Positions 1-9,769 of a stretch of DNA of 64,000 nucleotides are shown here, one piece after another. How positions within the stretch are numbered: position 1 is the stretch's first letter; each line of letters opens with the position of its first letter. Origin of the DNA: Symsagittifera roscoffensis (lineage: Eukaryota > Xenacoelomorpha > Acoela > Convolutidae); assembly GCF_963678635.1 (NCBI RefSeq), contig NC_087066.1:65881277-65945276 (forward strand), in the 5' to 3' direction. Position numbers and translations under genes: made by a program. The notes under the pieces are model-generated. The model was not told the origin of the DNA. It did no database searches and saw nothing but the letters and a program-made list of their open reading frames with translations.

Positions 1-2106
1 AAGCGATCCCGGTCTGACAAAAGGGGGACGGTTTCAGGCGTATGGACGTATGGATCCACTAGAGGCAGGGGCAGTTCATCAGGCTATGCCACAAGGGGTA
101 ATACAGCATGGGACCCGAACGGTAGAGCGAGTTCAACGGGGAACAGACAAACCTCGAACGAACGACCAACGCAAAGCACACATGCGACTGGGAGAAGCGA
201 TTCTGGCAACATGGGGCATACAAGCCCGAGGAGGAGTCACATGGGCCAAGCGGGAAACGCTCATGGTGATTCGGATTGCAGGGATGCACCGCACACAGAG
301 CCTTCGACAAGGTGTGAGGACACTCAGGCGGGACACTCAAGGGATGCTACGGCAATGGCCACAGCATTTGAACCCCTGAACAGGTCTTTGGAGACATTCC
401 TGACGCGGTTATCTAGAACCAATGAACGCAGTGAAAAGTCCAGAAGAGTCTTTAAGAAGCCAAGATGCTACAAGGACGAATCTGATGGCTGTATTGATAC
501 CTGGATAGAGGTAATGAAGCTGCATTTCGAGGAAGAGGACTTGTCGGAGAGACAGGAATGCAGCGCGCTCACCAGAAACTTAGAAGGGACAGCCCTGAAC
601 TGTGTCATGGCTAAGAAACAGTATCAACGTGACACTGCTGAGAAAATCTTCGAAATCTTGTTAAACCGTTTCGGATCAGGGGTGCAGGGGCACCAGGCGA
701 TGATGCGCTTCGAGAAACGGAGGCAACGAGAAGATGAAACAATAGACAAGTTTCTCGATGATTTGGAAATGCTGAGAAGACGCAGCCAACCGGATGAGTC
801 AAACCGAAGGATGAACCTGGCCGTAGCCTCAAAATTCATCGATGGTGTGAAAAATGATGAACTTCGTACGATGCTAGCAACGCATTACACACCACTATCA
901 ACTAATGCGCCAACACCGGAGGAGTTGAGGCTCAAATCAAAAGAGTATCTTTTGTTGAAACCTCCTTTGAGATCTGGATATTACAAGAACAATTATGGCA
1001 ATTTTAACAACGGACCAGCTAACCAAGGGAACAATTGGTACAAACCGAGGGATGATATGGACAAGAGACGTTCTTGTGCTAATTGCAGTTCAACAGACCA
1101 TCATGTGTCAGCATGCCCAGCTTACAAACAAGGCATGAAAGCAATAGGCTTTAGCCTCGAGGACGAAGATGCGTCAGAGTTGGATCATGAGGATTTCATG
1201 AGAGGAGTAATTGCGAAATTTGGCCCGAGCTGTTTCTTTTGTAACTTGGAAGGTCATTTTAAATCAGATTGTCCGCAATTCTGGGATGCAGTGGCAGACA
1301 TCAAGCATCCAAGGCATGAAGAAGCTTTGTCAGGAGTGAAAGCAAGCAAGGCTCGACTTTTGGGCGAAGCAGAGGCACGCAGGAAGGACAAACCTCAAGA
1401 GCTGGCGGCAAAGAAAATGCAAGCAGTAACAGAAGAAGCACGTGAACCGGAACCAGCAACAGCGGCCGATGACTTCAAGATCGATTATAAGGCAGCCGCA
1501 AAGGATGCTCTAAATAGAGTACAGCAGGAATTGGTGACGAAAGAGATCGAACAAAAAGTGAAACTTGAACTGGAAAATGAAAAGCTTCAGGAGCAACTGA
1601 ATACCTTCGAGGCAACGGAGTTCGAGGAGACGAAAACACCAAGCAGTTTAGATATGAAACTTAAAGTGATCTCCGGTAAGAGGTTCGGCATGGCGCCGCA
1701 AGGAAAGAAGATACAGTCGATAATCTCAGTGGCTGGACACCAGGTAATAAGAAATTTGAGTGAACCATCAGAGTTCACTTTAATGCATTTGGACACATAT
1801 GCAGATTATCTGAGGCAGGTGGAGCCACGCACTGAGTCGAGAGCTGTGCGAGCACTACTAACGACGGGTGGCCCTCGCATGAAGAAACTTCATGGACGCT
1901 ACTTGGAGGTCTATGGGCCGTATCAAATAATGCTGAACGTGGATGGAATCAGCATCTACACCAGGACTTACATAACAACAGATGATGACCAAATGGGGCA
2001 GATCTATTTGGGTGAAGAGGAACTCAAAGTCCGCAGGATAGGCCATGACGCCATGATGGAACAAAAATCGGAGTCACAGGGCTTCTGGACACAGGCGCGG
2101 TGGTGA
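1..2106 (+). CDS. gag: Gag polyprotein of copy D (5' partial)
   Basis: Structural protein that would form the cytoplasmic particle and bind element RNA. The frame is open from base 1, so the true start is off the window; the ATG at 211 is only the first convenient one. The first ~120 codons are low-complexity (Gly, Ser, Thr, Arg). A Ty3-type capsid region follows at about 420-960, with the NRFGSG..GHQAMMRF and SKFIDGV stretches shared by all copies. Two zinc knuckles of form CX2CX4HX4C lie at 1075-1116 and 1231-1272. After a charged linker, a conserved region (about 1640-2050) leads to protease. The frame stops at 2104-2106 inside the protease start, overlapping the pol frame by 58 bases. Compared with A and C, about 64 bases are missing just before the protease DTG, which is what puts pol in another frame. 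Confidence 0.85.
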   Translation, partial: KRSRSDKRGTVSGVWTYGSTRGRGSSSGYATRGNTAWDPNGRASSTGNRQTSNERPTQSTHATGRSDSGNMGHTSPRRSHMGQAGNAHGDSDCRDAPHTEPSTRCEDTQAGHSRDATAMATAFEPLNRSLETFLTRLSRTNERSEKSRRVFKKPRCYKDESDGCIDTWIEVMKLHFEEEDLSERQECSALTRNLEGTALNCVMAKKQYQRDTAEKIFEILLNRFGSGVQGHQAMMRFEKRRQREDETIDKFLDDLEMLRRRSQPDESNRRMNLAVASKFIDGVKNDELRTMLATHYTPLSTNAPTPEELRLKSKEYLLLKPPLRSGYYKNNYGNFNNGPANQGNNWYKPRDDMDKRRSCANCSSTDHHVSACPAYKQGMKAIGFSLEDEDASELDHEDFMRGVIAKFGPSCFFCNLEGHFKSDCPQFWDAVADIKHPRHEEALSGVKASKARLLGEAEARRKDKPQELAAKKMQAVTEEAREPEPATAADDFKIDYKAAAKDALNRVQQELVTKEIEQKVKLELENEKLQEQLNTFEATEFEETKTPSSLDMKLKVISGKRFGMAPQGKKIQSIISVAGHQVIRNLSEPSEFTLMHLDTYADYLRQVEPRTESRAVRALLTTGGPRMKKLHGRYLEVYGPYQIMLNVDGISIYTRTYITTDDDQMGQIYLGEEELKVRRIGHDAMMEQKSESQGFWTQARW

Positions 2107-5100
2107 GTGTGATGCCGATAAAAACCTGGGAGAGAATGGGCTTCACGCGGGAAGATCTGATTCCTACGAATCTCCGACTAGCCGCTGCAAATCGAGGAGC
2201 TATCTACGTAGCCGGAAGAACACCGGTGACGGTCCTTCACATGGGAGGACGGAACCTTTGGATGAGCTTCCTGGTGGTAGAGAATCTGGACGACGCCGAC
2301 CAATTCATCTTGGGCAGAGATTTTGTCAGGAATTTTGATGTGATGATTGACTTGAACAACGGTCTAATACGGATTAGAAACCCGGACCGAAAGTATGTTA
2401 AGAGACCAATTAATAGGATAATAACAGATGAAAATAAGGTACCAGTTTTTTTGGATAGAAAAGTAAAATTACAACCAGGACAAGCTGTAGTAGCGATTTT
2501 TAGAATGAGAAATTTGAATTCGTTAAGTGATAGTAAACAGGTTTGCTTAGTACCGAATCCAAATAGTCAGAGTTCGGTGATTTTAGGCCGGAGCTTCTCG
2601 GTAACGCGAAACGGACTGTGTGTCAGTGTGTTGTTGAACACACTGGACACCACGGTTTCAATCCAGCGTGGAAAGAAGCTTGGTTACGCATTGCCGATGA
2701 GGACCGACTATGAAGAGACACAAAACTTGAAGAAATATAGTGTGAAAGACTGTCCTTATCATGCCAATAAAGATAAAATTTTAAAGAGGATTGATGAATT
2801 AAAATCTATTCGTAAATTGTTTTCAATGAAATCCGAAACGGACGACGGCTTATCAAGCTGCTCGAATTTTCCGGAACGCCCCTCGTCATATGAACTAGAT
2901 TCTGACAAACCGGTTTTGCCAGAAATAGAACATTTAAAAGGAAAAATAGGTGAGGGAGATTTTGAAAAATTGCGGGACCTCCTAAATCGGAACGCCGAGG
3001 TATTTTCAAAACATAAGGCGGACATCGGTTGCTGTAATTTCGTCGAACACGAAATCGAACTAGAAGAGGGCGCCGTTCCCCATAGGGAAGGCGCAAGGCG
3101 AATGACGCCACATAAATCGGAAGCGTGCCGAGCGGAAATAGAAATGTTGCTTGAATACGACATGATAGAACCCTCGAAATCACCATGGGCTTGCGGAGTA
3201 GTAATGGCGAAAAAGAAAGGGGGGCAGCTTAGATTTTGTTGCGACTTTCGTTACTTGAATGCGGTAACGATTAAAGATGCGTACCCGATACCGCGAATAG
3301 ACGAGAGCCTATCCAAACTTGGTGATGCAAAGTTCTTCACCACTTTGGACTTGGGTTCTGCCTTCTGGCAGGTTCCTCTGCGAAAGAAGGACAGGGAGAA
3401 AACCGGATTCGCGTGCGAATTGGGGTTGTACCAGTGGAAGAGGATGCCCTTCGGCTTGTGCAATGCAACAGCAACCTTTCAAAGGCTGATGGCTCAGGCT
3501 TTGACAGGAGTGACCAAAAAGTACGGGAATCTCTTGATGTGCTACGTGGATGACGTAGTCATAGCGACACCAACCCTGGAGGATCACATTGATCGACTCG
3601 ATGAGGTCTTCGGATGTATGAAAAGAGCAGGCTTGAAATGCAAACCATCGAAATGTGAAATCCTTAGGGATTCGATCAAGTACCTGGGAAGAATGGTGGA
3701 CCGGCATGGTGTGAGGCCAGATCCAGAAGCAGTAGAGGCTGTGCTGACATGGAAAGCTCCTAGAACGGACACACAGCTCATGAGCTTCCTAGGGTTTGCC
3801 AATTACTACCGAGAATTCATAAAAGGATACGCGGACAAGGTGTACCCGATGCAGAAGCTGATGCGCAACAAAGGGAAAAAGTTCGAATGGAACGATGAGG
3901 CACAAGTTGCTTTCGAGAACATAAAGCGGGAACTGTGCGAAGCGCCAGTGCTGGGCATGCCTACAGAAAAGGGCATGTATGTTCTTGACACAGACGCATC
4001 GGTGGTGGCCATCTCAGGAATATTGCATCAAGAGCAAGAATGGAACGGAAGAACAGTCCTCCGTCCCATTGCATACGGCAGCAAGGTCTTGAGTGACACA
4101 GAGATGAAATATGGCGCACCGAAAGCAGAAATGTTTGCAGTAGTCACCTTCGTGGAGAAGTACCGTGCATACTTGGGGAGCGCTCCCTTCAAGTTACGCG
4201 TGGACAACAGAGCGTTATCCTGGTTGAAGACCTACTCGATGGATCAGAGTTATATTGGTAGATGGATAGTCAGATTGGATGGCTACCATATGATAATCGA
4301 ACATAGGATGCGTGATAAACATCAGAATGCTGACAGTCTCAGCAAGAAAACTGAGTTCTATGAAAGATTGGAGCAGAAGCAGGCCAATCAGGCGGAAGTA
4401 AAGGAGGGATTCTCGTTTCTGGACAAAGAAACTTATGAAGCGCTTCCCTTAACGAGATGGTTGGATAAGTCTGGACATCCAATTCCAGGGCATCCTGAGT
4501 TATCTGTAGAGAAAGCAGCTGAGATAAAGATCCTGTCCAAGGAGGATCCAGTCCCCTTAGATTTGTTGCTGCGCTCGAACCTGGTCCAGCAAGAACTCTC
4601 TCGCATGAATATAAACAGCCTCTCATTATTGGATAAAACGGTGCAAGTCACACCACAAGTAATGCGGATGCTGGGTGGATTGTTAGAAAGAGAAGTGACC
4701 AGAGATGACCCCGAGTGGACAGCAGCAGTGGCATCGCTAACAGTCAGTAAGAAAGTGAAGATCATGCCGTCCAGACAACAGCACGAAGAGAACAAGAGGG
4801 ATTGTAGGACAATAGTTCAGCAACTAGTATCCTCAATACCCCAAGAGATTTTAACCAGTACTACTTACGGACGGAAAGAACAGGGGAGCAGCAAGCGAAA
4901 GAAAACCGTCACCTTTGTAGACCGGGAAAAAGAGGGTGAAGAGGTAGAACAAAATCTGCTGCAAGACTATTTGTCCGGGGAGAAGGATGAGGAGAAAAAC
5001 CAGCAATCACAAGATCAACACCCGGGACAAGTGAATTTGTCCGGGGAGTCCGAGATAGACGAGAAAATTCCTGATGAGAAACAGGACCTAGAGAACAAAG

Positions 5101-8100
5101 TTTTGTCCGGGGAGTTCAGATGGATGCGAAGGAAATACGGACATGATCTGGAGGAGCGTGCAGTCTCCAGCACAACACCTTCGACGGATGATAAGTCAGA
5201 AAGCTCGAGAATGAACACCTATTCAGACAGGGATTCGACCTCGGGATCAGAACTGTCAGAACTGGCGATACACACGCTACTAGCGGAAACTCGGGCGAGA
5301 AACCTGGACAGAGAGGTGTACCAGGATCCTGACAGTGATCGCTACCTAATACCAAGCGAAAGAGTCTTTGACAACGCAGCGGATGACTTAGAAACGATAG
5401 CGGTATCGAAACGTTCGATAAGCCTGTTGCCGCAGAAAGAGGTAGTCAGGACTGATCTTCAGCCGTTTCAACAAGAAACACAACCGTTGGCGAAGATTTG
5501 GTGCGTTAAGATGGAAGAAGACACACATCAGCCCAACGAGCTGAACAGTCAGATGAGAGTCATGAAGACGTACTTGAAGGCGAGATACAGACTCTCGGAC
5601 CTTCTAAGGGCGCAGAGAAATGATCGCATGACAAGCAACCTAAAAAGGTGGATAGAAAACGGTGCACCTGACAAAGGTGACCTGGAAGAAGACAGCTATA
5701 GGATCCTGAGACAATACTTCATGCAGAAGGAGGGGAGATTATATCTGAACAAGGACGGGATCGTGGCTTGCAGGAGAAGAGAAGAAGACAAGGTCTTATA
5801 CAAATATAACGCGATAGTGTTGCCGCAACTCTATCAGACAGAACTATTATTCAGGTCGCATGATCAGATGGGCCATCAAGGGATCGACAAAGTGTATCAG
5901 AGGATCCTGAAGCGCTTTGAGTGGCCTGGGATGAAAAAGGCATGCGAGAAATGGGTGACAGCATGTCTGTCATGCCAACAGTTCAAGGATCCTAGGAAGT
6001 TGCGATTTCCTTTACAATCAATTGAGTCGTCTGAATTCAACGAGGTGGTGCAGATAGATCACCAGAAGATATGCATGACAGACAGCGGTTACAACCAAGT
6101 CTTGGTCATGATAGATCACTTCACGAAGTATGCAGAGGCCGTGCCCTGCATAACTGCCTCGGCGGAAGAGACATGCGACCACCTGATCAATACGTGGATA
6201 GCAAGACACGGATGTCCAATGACGTTTCAATCGGACAATGGAACGGCTTTCGTAGGCGAGCTTACGAAAGAGCTTATGAGACGGTCACAAGTCGCTCAGG
6301 CTCACTCCACGACATACCACCCTCAGACGAATGGCTTAGTGGAAAGACAGAATAGGACGTTAGTGTCGATGCTGAGGGTATATTGTTCCAGGTACATGAC
6401 CGATTGGGACAGATACCTTCCACAGGTGATGGGAGCTTATAATAGCACGCAACACTCCACCACTGGAGTCAGTCCACACATGATGCTGACGGGACACGAG
6501 AAGTCTTTACCCTTGACATTCTTCTACCCAGAGTATGAGGGAAAGAAAACATCCCCACAGGTCTACGTGAGGGATGTGATCAGACGCCAACAGGAGTTGA
6601 ACGACTTGTGTAGACGAAACACTCAGCAGGCACAGGCAAGGCAGAGGAAAAGATTCGACAAGAAAGCAGCTGGTGCAAAGGCTTACTCGGTGGGAGACTA
6701 CGTATGGGTATTTCAGAACGTTATACCACCGAAAGGGACAAAAAAGCTTCTGAAGAAGTGGAGGGGACCCTTCATGATTACAGAGGTGCACCAAGAGGGA
6801 CGCTTTTATAGACTGAGTACTGGCCGAGCCGCCCACTACGAGAACATCAAGCCACACAATCCATCGACAGAAGACTGGTGTATACCTGCAGACATGGAAG
6901 AAGGGGATTATCTAATGATGGATCCTGCTTGTGAGGTCAATGAAAAAGGCACCAGGGAGAAGAACGATGGAAACGAAGTCGTAGAGGAAGGTACGGATAC
7001 ACCATTGGACCTGGATCCAAACGAACAGATCGAAGCGGACGATGAAACCTTGCCCTACGCAGAGGAAGATTGGCAGGATTCCGAACAGACAGAGGTTCCC
7101 AAGAACATGGAACCAGATCTTCCGTTCACGATGCAGACTCGTCAGAAAGACGGGACGAGACTAAGAAAGAAATACAATCCTTACGGTGACGACTTTGTAG
7201 TGGATAGGATAGATCTAAAGAAAATAGTGGAGGAAGTAGTGGGTTTAGAGGAAATAACAGTGTCACAGGACATTGACATAGTCGATGATCACAACGATGA
7301 GTGGGTTGACGACTGGTCGAAACCCGAGGTGGAGTTCGACGATGAGCAACAGCAGTCAAATGAACAAGACCTGACGAACCTGCGTGTCTTAGAGTGGCTG
7401 AACGAAATGACATCAGACCCTGAAAAGACCAGCGTTACGATTCAAGACGTAGATCGCGAAAGCGCGAAATACATTAAGACCGAACGAGATGATCCTTCCT
7501 GGGCTGCCCAGGAAGGACAACTTCTCATTCCAGCTTCTAATCTTGACTTAATACCCGGTATGCGATCGACGGGGACGCCGATGGATATTTTTGTCCGGGG
7601 AGTGGGGGTAGGACTTACCCACACTGAAAACTTGATAATAAAAAAATTGAGAATAGCAAGAGAAACAGGAAACTTAGAAGCAGAAACAGGTGAAGAACCT
7701 AAGAAACCTGACATAGGCAGGGTAGTTGAGTCATATTTTAATTTACCAAATGAATATTCGAGTAACATAGTACTAACAGATAGTGATTTCATACTCACAA
7801 ACAGAACATGTGCGATAGCAATCACCGCAGACATGAGTTTTAGGACGGCGCTAGCGGCAGATTTTAAGAGGGAATATAAAAACGTGGAATTCCTTTGGAA
7901 GCAAAGACCAGGGATAGGGGGCGTAGCAGCCTTACCCCCGGCGGTGTCGCAAATACCGGGAAAGTACTTATGCTTCCTGGTAACGAGGGCGACAGAGAAG
8001 CAACACGTGGACCCAGAAAATCTAGTCTTGTCTTTGACGAGGCTGAGGGACTTCCTTGTGGAAATGGACGTGAAGGACCTTTCGCTTCCAGTGTACGATC

Positions 8101-8213
8101 CAAATAGAAGAAGACTGCATCCTCGGGAATTGTACGCGCTTGTACACGTGATATTCTCTGATACGAACATACAAGTATATCTACATAAGAAATATTACTT
8201 AAGTATAGGCTGA
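2049..8213 (+). CDS. pol: Pol polyprotein of copy D: PR-RT-RNaseH-IN plus C-terminal macrodomain-like domain
   Basis: The frame opens after a TGA at 2046-2048. Numbering from the GTG at 2100: the protease DTG lies just before (2088-2096); RT has Asp417 in TTLDLGSAFWQVP and YVDD at 482-485; RNase H acidic residues are 630, 677, 702 and 745; a linker of ~350 residues carries three LSGE repeats; the integrase finger has His1254, His1259, Cys1289 and Cys1292; the integrase core is Asp1320, Asp1379, Glu1415 (spacing 35); a KWRGPF module lies near 1554. An acidic linker with FVRGVGVGLTH leads to a final ~150-residue domain (next entry). No chromodomain is seen. At over 2000 residues it is about twice a usual Ty3/gypsy Pol from PR to IN. 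All catalytic residues are present, so this copy could be functional if the -1 shift from gag is made. Confidence 0.92.
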   Translation, partial: RHDGTKIGVTGLLDTGAVVSVMPIKTWERMGFTREDLIPTNLRLAAANRGAIYVAGRTPVTVLHMGGRNLWMSFLVVENLDDADQFILGRDFVRNFDVMIDLNNGLIRIRNPDRKYVKRPINRIITDENKVPVFLDRKVKLQPGQAVVAIFRMRNLNSLSDSKQVCLVPNPNSQSSVILGRSFSVTRNGLCVSVLLNTLDTTVSIQRGKKLGYALPMRTDYEETQNLKKYSVKDCPYHANKDKILKRIDELKSIRKLFSMKSETDDGLSSCSNFPERPSSYELDSDKPVLPEIEHLKGKIGEGDFEKLRDLLNRNAEVFSKHKADIGCCNFVEHEIELEEGAVPHREGARRMTPHKSEACRAEIEMLLEYDMIEPSKSPWACGVVMAKKKGGQLRFCCDFRYLNAVTIKDAYPIPRIDESLSKLGDAKFFTTLDLGSAFWQVPLRKKDREKTGFACELGLYQWKRMPFGLCNATATFQRLMAQALTGVTKKYGNLLMCYVDDVVIATPTLEDHIDRLDEVFGCMKRAGLKCKPSKCEILRDSIKYLGRMVDRHGVRPDPEAVEAVLTWKAPRTDTQLMSFLGFANYYREFIKGYADKVYPMQKLMRNKGKKFEWNDEAQVAFENIKRELCEAPVLGMPTEKGMYVLDTDASVVAISGILHQEQEWNGRTVLRPIAYGSKVLSDTEMKYGAPKAEMFAVVTFVEKYRAYLGSAPFKLRVDNRALSWLKTYSMDQSYIGRWIVRLDGYHMIIEHRMRDKHQNADSLSKKTEFYERLEQKQANQAEVKEGFSFLDKETYEALPLTRWLDKSGHPIPGHPELSVEKAAEIKILSKEDPVPLDLLLRSNLVQQELSRMNINSLSLLDKTVQVTPQVMRMLGGLLEREVTRDDPEWTAAVASLTVSKKVKIMPSRQQHEENKRDCRTIVQQLVSSIPQEILTSTTYGRKEQGSSKRKKTVTFVDREKEGEEVEQNLLQDYLSGEKDEEKNQQSQDQHPGQVNLSGESEIDEKIPDEKQDLENKVLSGEFRWMRRKYGHDLEERAVSSTTPSTDDKSESSRMNTYSDRDSTSGSELSELAIHTLLAETRARNLDREVYQDPDSDRYLIPSERVFDNAADDLETIAVSKRSISLLPQKEVVRTDLQPFQQETQPLAKIWCVKMEEDTHQPNELNSQMRVMKTYLKARYRLSDLLRAQRNDRMTSNLKRWIENGAPDKGDLEEDSYRILRQYFMQKEGRLYLNKDGIVACRRREEDKVLYKYNAIVLPQLYQTELLFRSHDQMGHQGIDKVYQRILKRFEWPGMKKACEKWVTACLSCQQFKDPRKLRFPLQSIESSEFNEVVQIDHQKICMTDSGYNQVLVMIDHFTKYAEAVPCITASAEETCDHLINTWIARHGCPMTFQSDNGTAFVGELTKELMRRSQVAQAHSTTYHPQTNGLVERQNRTLVSMLRVYCSRYMTDWDRYLPQVMGAYNSTQHSTTGVSPHMMLTGHEKSLPLTFFYPEYEGKKTSPQVYVRDVIRRQQELNDLCRRNTQQAQARQRKRFDKKAAGAKAYSVGDYVWVFQNVIPPKGTKKLLKKWRGPFMITEVHQEGRFYRLSTGRAAHYENIKPHNPSTEDWCIPADMEEGDYLMMDPACEVNEKGTREKNDGNEVVEEGTDTPLDLDPNEQIEADDETLPYAEEDWQDSEQTEVPKNMEPDLPFTMQTRQKDGTRLRKKYNPYGDDFVVDRIDLKKIVEEVVGLEEITVSQDIDIVDDHNDEWVDDWSKPEVEFDDEQQQSNEQDLTNLRVLEWLNEMTSDPEKTSVTIQDVDRESAKYIKTERDDPSWAAQEGQLLIPASNLDLIPGMRSTGTPMDIFVRGVGVGLTHTENLIIKKLRIARETGNLEAETGEEPKKPDIGRVVESYFNLPNEYSSNIVLTDSDFILTNRTCAIAITADMSFRTALAADFKREYKNVEFLWKQRPGIGGVAALPPAVSQIPGKYLCFLVTRATEKQHVDPENLVLSLTRLRDFLVEMDVKDLSLPVYDPNRRRLHPRELYALVHVIFSDTNIQVYLHKKYYLSIG
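7750..8213 (+). CDS. Macrodomain-like C-terminal domain of copy D Pol (part of pol)
   Basis: This is the last ~150 residues of the Pol frame. The pattern follows OARD1/TARG1-like macrodomains: a strand at NIVLTDSDFIL; AIAITADMSF.TALAADFKREY where that family has its GAGIA..FKK helix; GGVAALPP then GKYLCFLVTR; a helix LVLSLTRLRDFL; LSLPVYDPNRRRLHPRELYA where the family has PRIGCGLD; and VIFSDTNIQVYLH at the end. The same domain ends Pol in A and B, with the core conserved while the adjoining linker drifts. Family macrodomains bind or hydrolyse ADP-ribose on proteins. Here the Lys and the GCGLD Asp used for catalysis in TARG1 are not apparent, so binding without catalysis, or a new role, is more likely. 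The assignment is from pattern, not a search; the dUTPase alternative lacks that family's motifs. Confidence 0.65.
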
Positions 8214-8530
8214 GTGATGTGCGAGAGGGTGTTAGGCCAAAGACTAAGTTGTGTGTGAGAGGTGCGTTATGTTATGTTATGTGTTAGGTTATTAAGATCA
8301 TGGGTAAGTAGGGGTTAGTGACCATGAACAACTAAATGACGATCTTGGGAATAGATCCAAAGTTTGGACTGTCCAATCTTAGGTCGAATTCCAAAATTTT
8401 AGAAACCAATTGATTTTAATAAATTTTAGGATAAATATCTTTTTATCTGAACTGTCTTTAAGCAAATTTTAACGATGTATGTTAAGGTGAAATTGACAGG
8501 TGTGACATTCGTGATTTCTTTTCTAGATCC
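8214..8530. other. Spacer after copy D pol
   Basis: About 317 bases without a gene. It has a run of GT/TTA-rich sequence after the stop and an AATAAA at 8418-8423 that could serve as a polyadenylation signal. I see no LTR here and no similarity to the spacers that follow pol in copies A and B. Confidence 0.5.
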
Positions 8531-8800
8531 TGAGAAAACGTGAGAAAACTTCCTGGTACGCTGTCCGAACGAGGCTTAGCTAACCGAGTAAGAGGGGGTA
8601 ACCAGGGGGACAAAAACACGAGCAAAAAGACAAAAAGCGAAACAGAACAAGAAAAAACTTTAGAAAAAGGAACAAAAAACCAAAAAACAAAAATGACCGT
8701 GACTTTGATACCAGATTAGTTGGATCAAACCTCAATATTAATTAAATAGTATACCCATATTGTTTTATAAGACCGATCGTTTCGATCAATCTAGCAATCT
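8530..8800 (+). repeat. Leader block shared with copy C (57370-57650)
   Basis: About 270 bases nearly repeated at 57370-57650, including GAGGCTTAGCTAACCG, an A-rich stretch with many AAAAAC words, and TAAGACCGATCGTTTCGATC. In copy C it begins about 160 bases after the 5' LTR, so it is 5' untranslated leader. It lies ahead of the minisatellite in both copies. Confidence 0.75.
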
Positions 8801-8844
8801 AAACCAGAAGAAGAAGCGATCCTACTATCCAGACACTTAGTGAC

Positions 8845-9525
8845 AAGTCTTGGGACAGTACAGAAGAAGTCTTGGGACATTGCAGTCTGGGGACGTTCTT
8901 GGAGCAGTACAGTCTTGGGACAGTGCAGTCTTGGGACAGTCTTGGGACGGTGCAGTCTTGGGACAGTCTTGGGCCAGAGCAGTCTTGGTACGACACAGTC
9001 TTGGGACACTGGTCTTGGGACAGTAGTCTTGCGACAATAGTCTTGGGACAGTGGTCTTGGGACGGTGGTCTTGGGACACTGGTCTTGGGACAGTAGTCTT
9101 GGGACAGTGGTCTTGGGACAGTGGTCTTGGGACAGTGGTCTTGGGACAGTGGTCTTGGTACACTGGTCTTGGGACAGTGGTCTTGGGACAATAGTCTTGG
9201 GACAATAGTCTTGGGACACTAGTATTGGGACAGTAGTCTTGGGACAGTAGTTTTGGGACAGTAGTCCTGGGACAGTAGTCTTGGGACACTAGTCTTGGGA
9301 CAGTAGTCTTGGGACAGTAGTCTTGGGACAGTAGGCTTAGGGCAAGGGTCTTGAGACAGTAGTCTTGGGACAGTGGTCTTGGGACACTAGTCTTGGGGCA
9401 GTAGTCTTGGGACAGTCGTCTCAGGGCAAGGGTCTTGGGACAGTGGTCTTGGGACACTAACAAGAAGTACTGTGTAAGCATTGAATAGTCTTGGGACAGT
9501 AGAGAGAAAGCTTGGGACAGCACGA
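8845..9525 (+). repeat. 14-bp minisatellite, core GTCTTGGGACAGTG, in leader of copy A
   Basis: Roughly 35 or more tandem units, mostly 14 bases, with variants ending GTA, CTG and GTG. The same core with 15- and 21-base periods occupies the same leader position in copy C (58844-59520). The unit contains no stop in several frames, so long open frames on both strands are by-products. Confidence 0.95.
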
Positions 9526-9769
9526 AGAAGTGGAGTGACGGTACTAAAGGGTCTTGAGACAGGTCAAATTATTTGAATCAAAAGCAATAGGACTAGTTAG
9601 AACACGATAGTTATAGGATCACGAAATAAGTAGACTTTTAACAAAATCTTAGAAGGAACAGTAAAGTAATTTTTCTTTTTATTAGCAAAATTTTTTTTTA
9701 TTATTTTCTTTTAGAATAGGATTTTGTAAATACCAATCTTGTAAATAGAATCAATTGTAAATAAAAATC
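9526..9769 (+). other. 5' untranslated region just ahead of copy A gag
   Basis: Non-repeat leader closely matching 59525-59779 before copy C gag: GTACTAA.GGGTCTT.AGACAGGTC, then a T/A-rich tract, then AATCATGAGACGGAGC at the gag start. It defines the end of the minisatellite and the conserved start context. Confidence 0.6.

Larger units (their letters stand above)
1..8213 (+). mobile_element. Copy D: Ty3/gypsy-type retroelement, gag-pol-macro, 5' end outside window
   Basis: This is the best preserved element in the window. Gag is open from base 1 and Pol runs to 8213 with no internal stop. Order is capsid, two CCHC knuckles, protease, RT, RNase H, DD35E integrase, macrodomain-like C-terminus. 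It is clearly diverged from A, B and C (different gag N-terminus and linkers) and so is another subfamily. No LTR and no ORF3-5 block follow it; instead the leader of copy A begins about 320 bases downstream. Either a deletion fused the two copies or this subfamily lacks the accessory block. Confidence 0.9.

Noticed and set aside
2059-2085. Slippery site in the gag/pol overlap of copy D
   Set aside because: A-CAA-AAA and G-GGC-TTC do not satisfy the X-XXY-YYZ rule.
6700-6860. Chromodomain after integrase
   Set aside because: Only the GPF module is seen; no aromatic cage pattern follows.
7750-8213. dUTPase as the extra Pol domain
   Set aside because: dUTPase motifs are not present; the strand and helix pattern fits a macrodomain better.
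8837-9523. Reverse-strand frames rich in Ser-Gln-Asp and Pro-Lys-Thr
   Set aside because: Minisatellite read-through; no start context and no conservation of frame.
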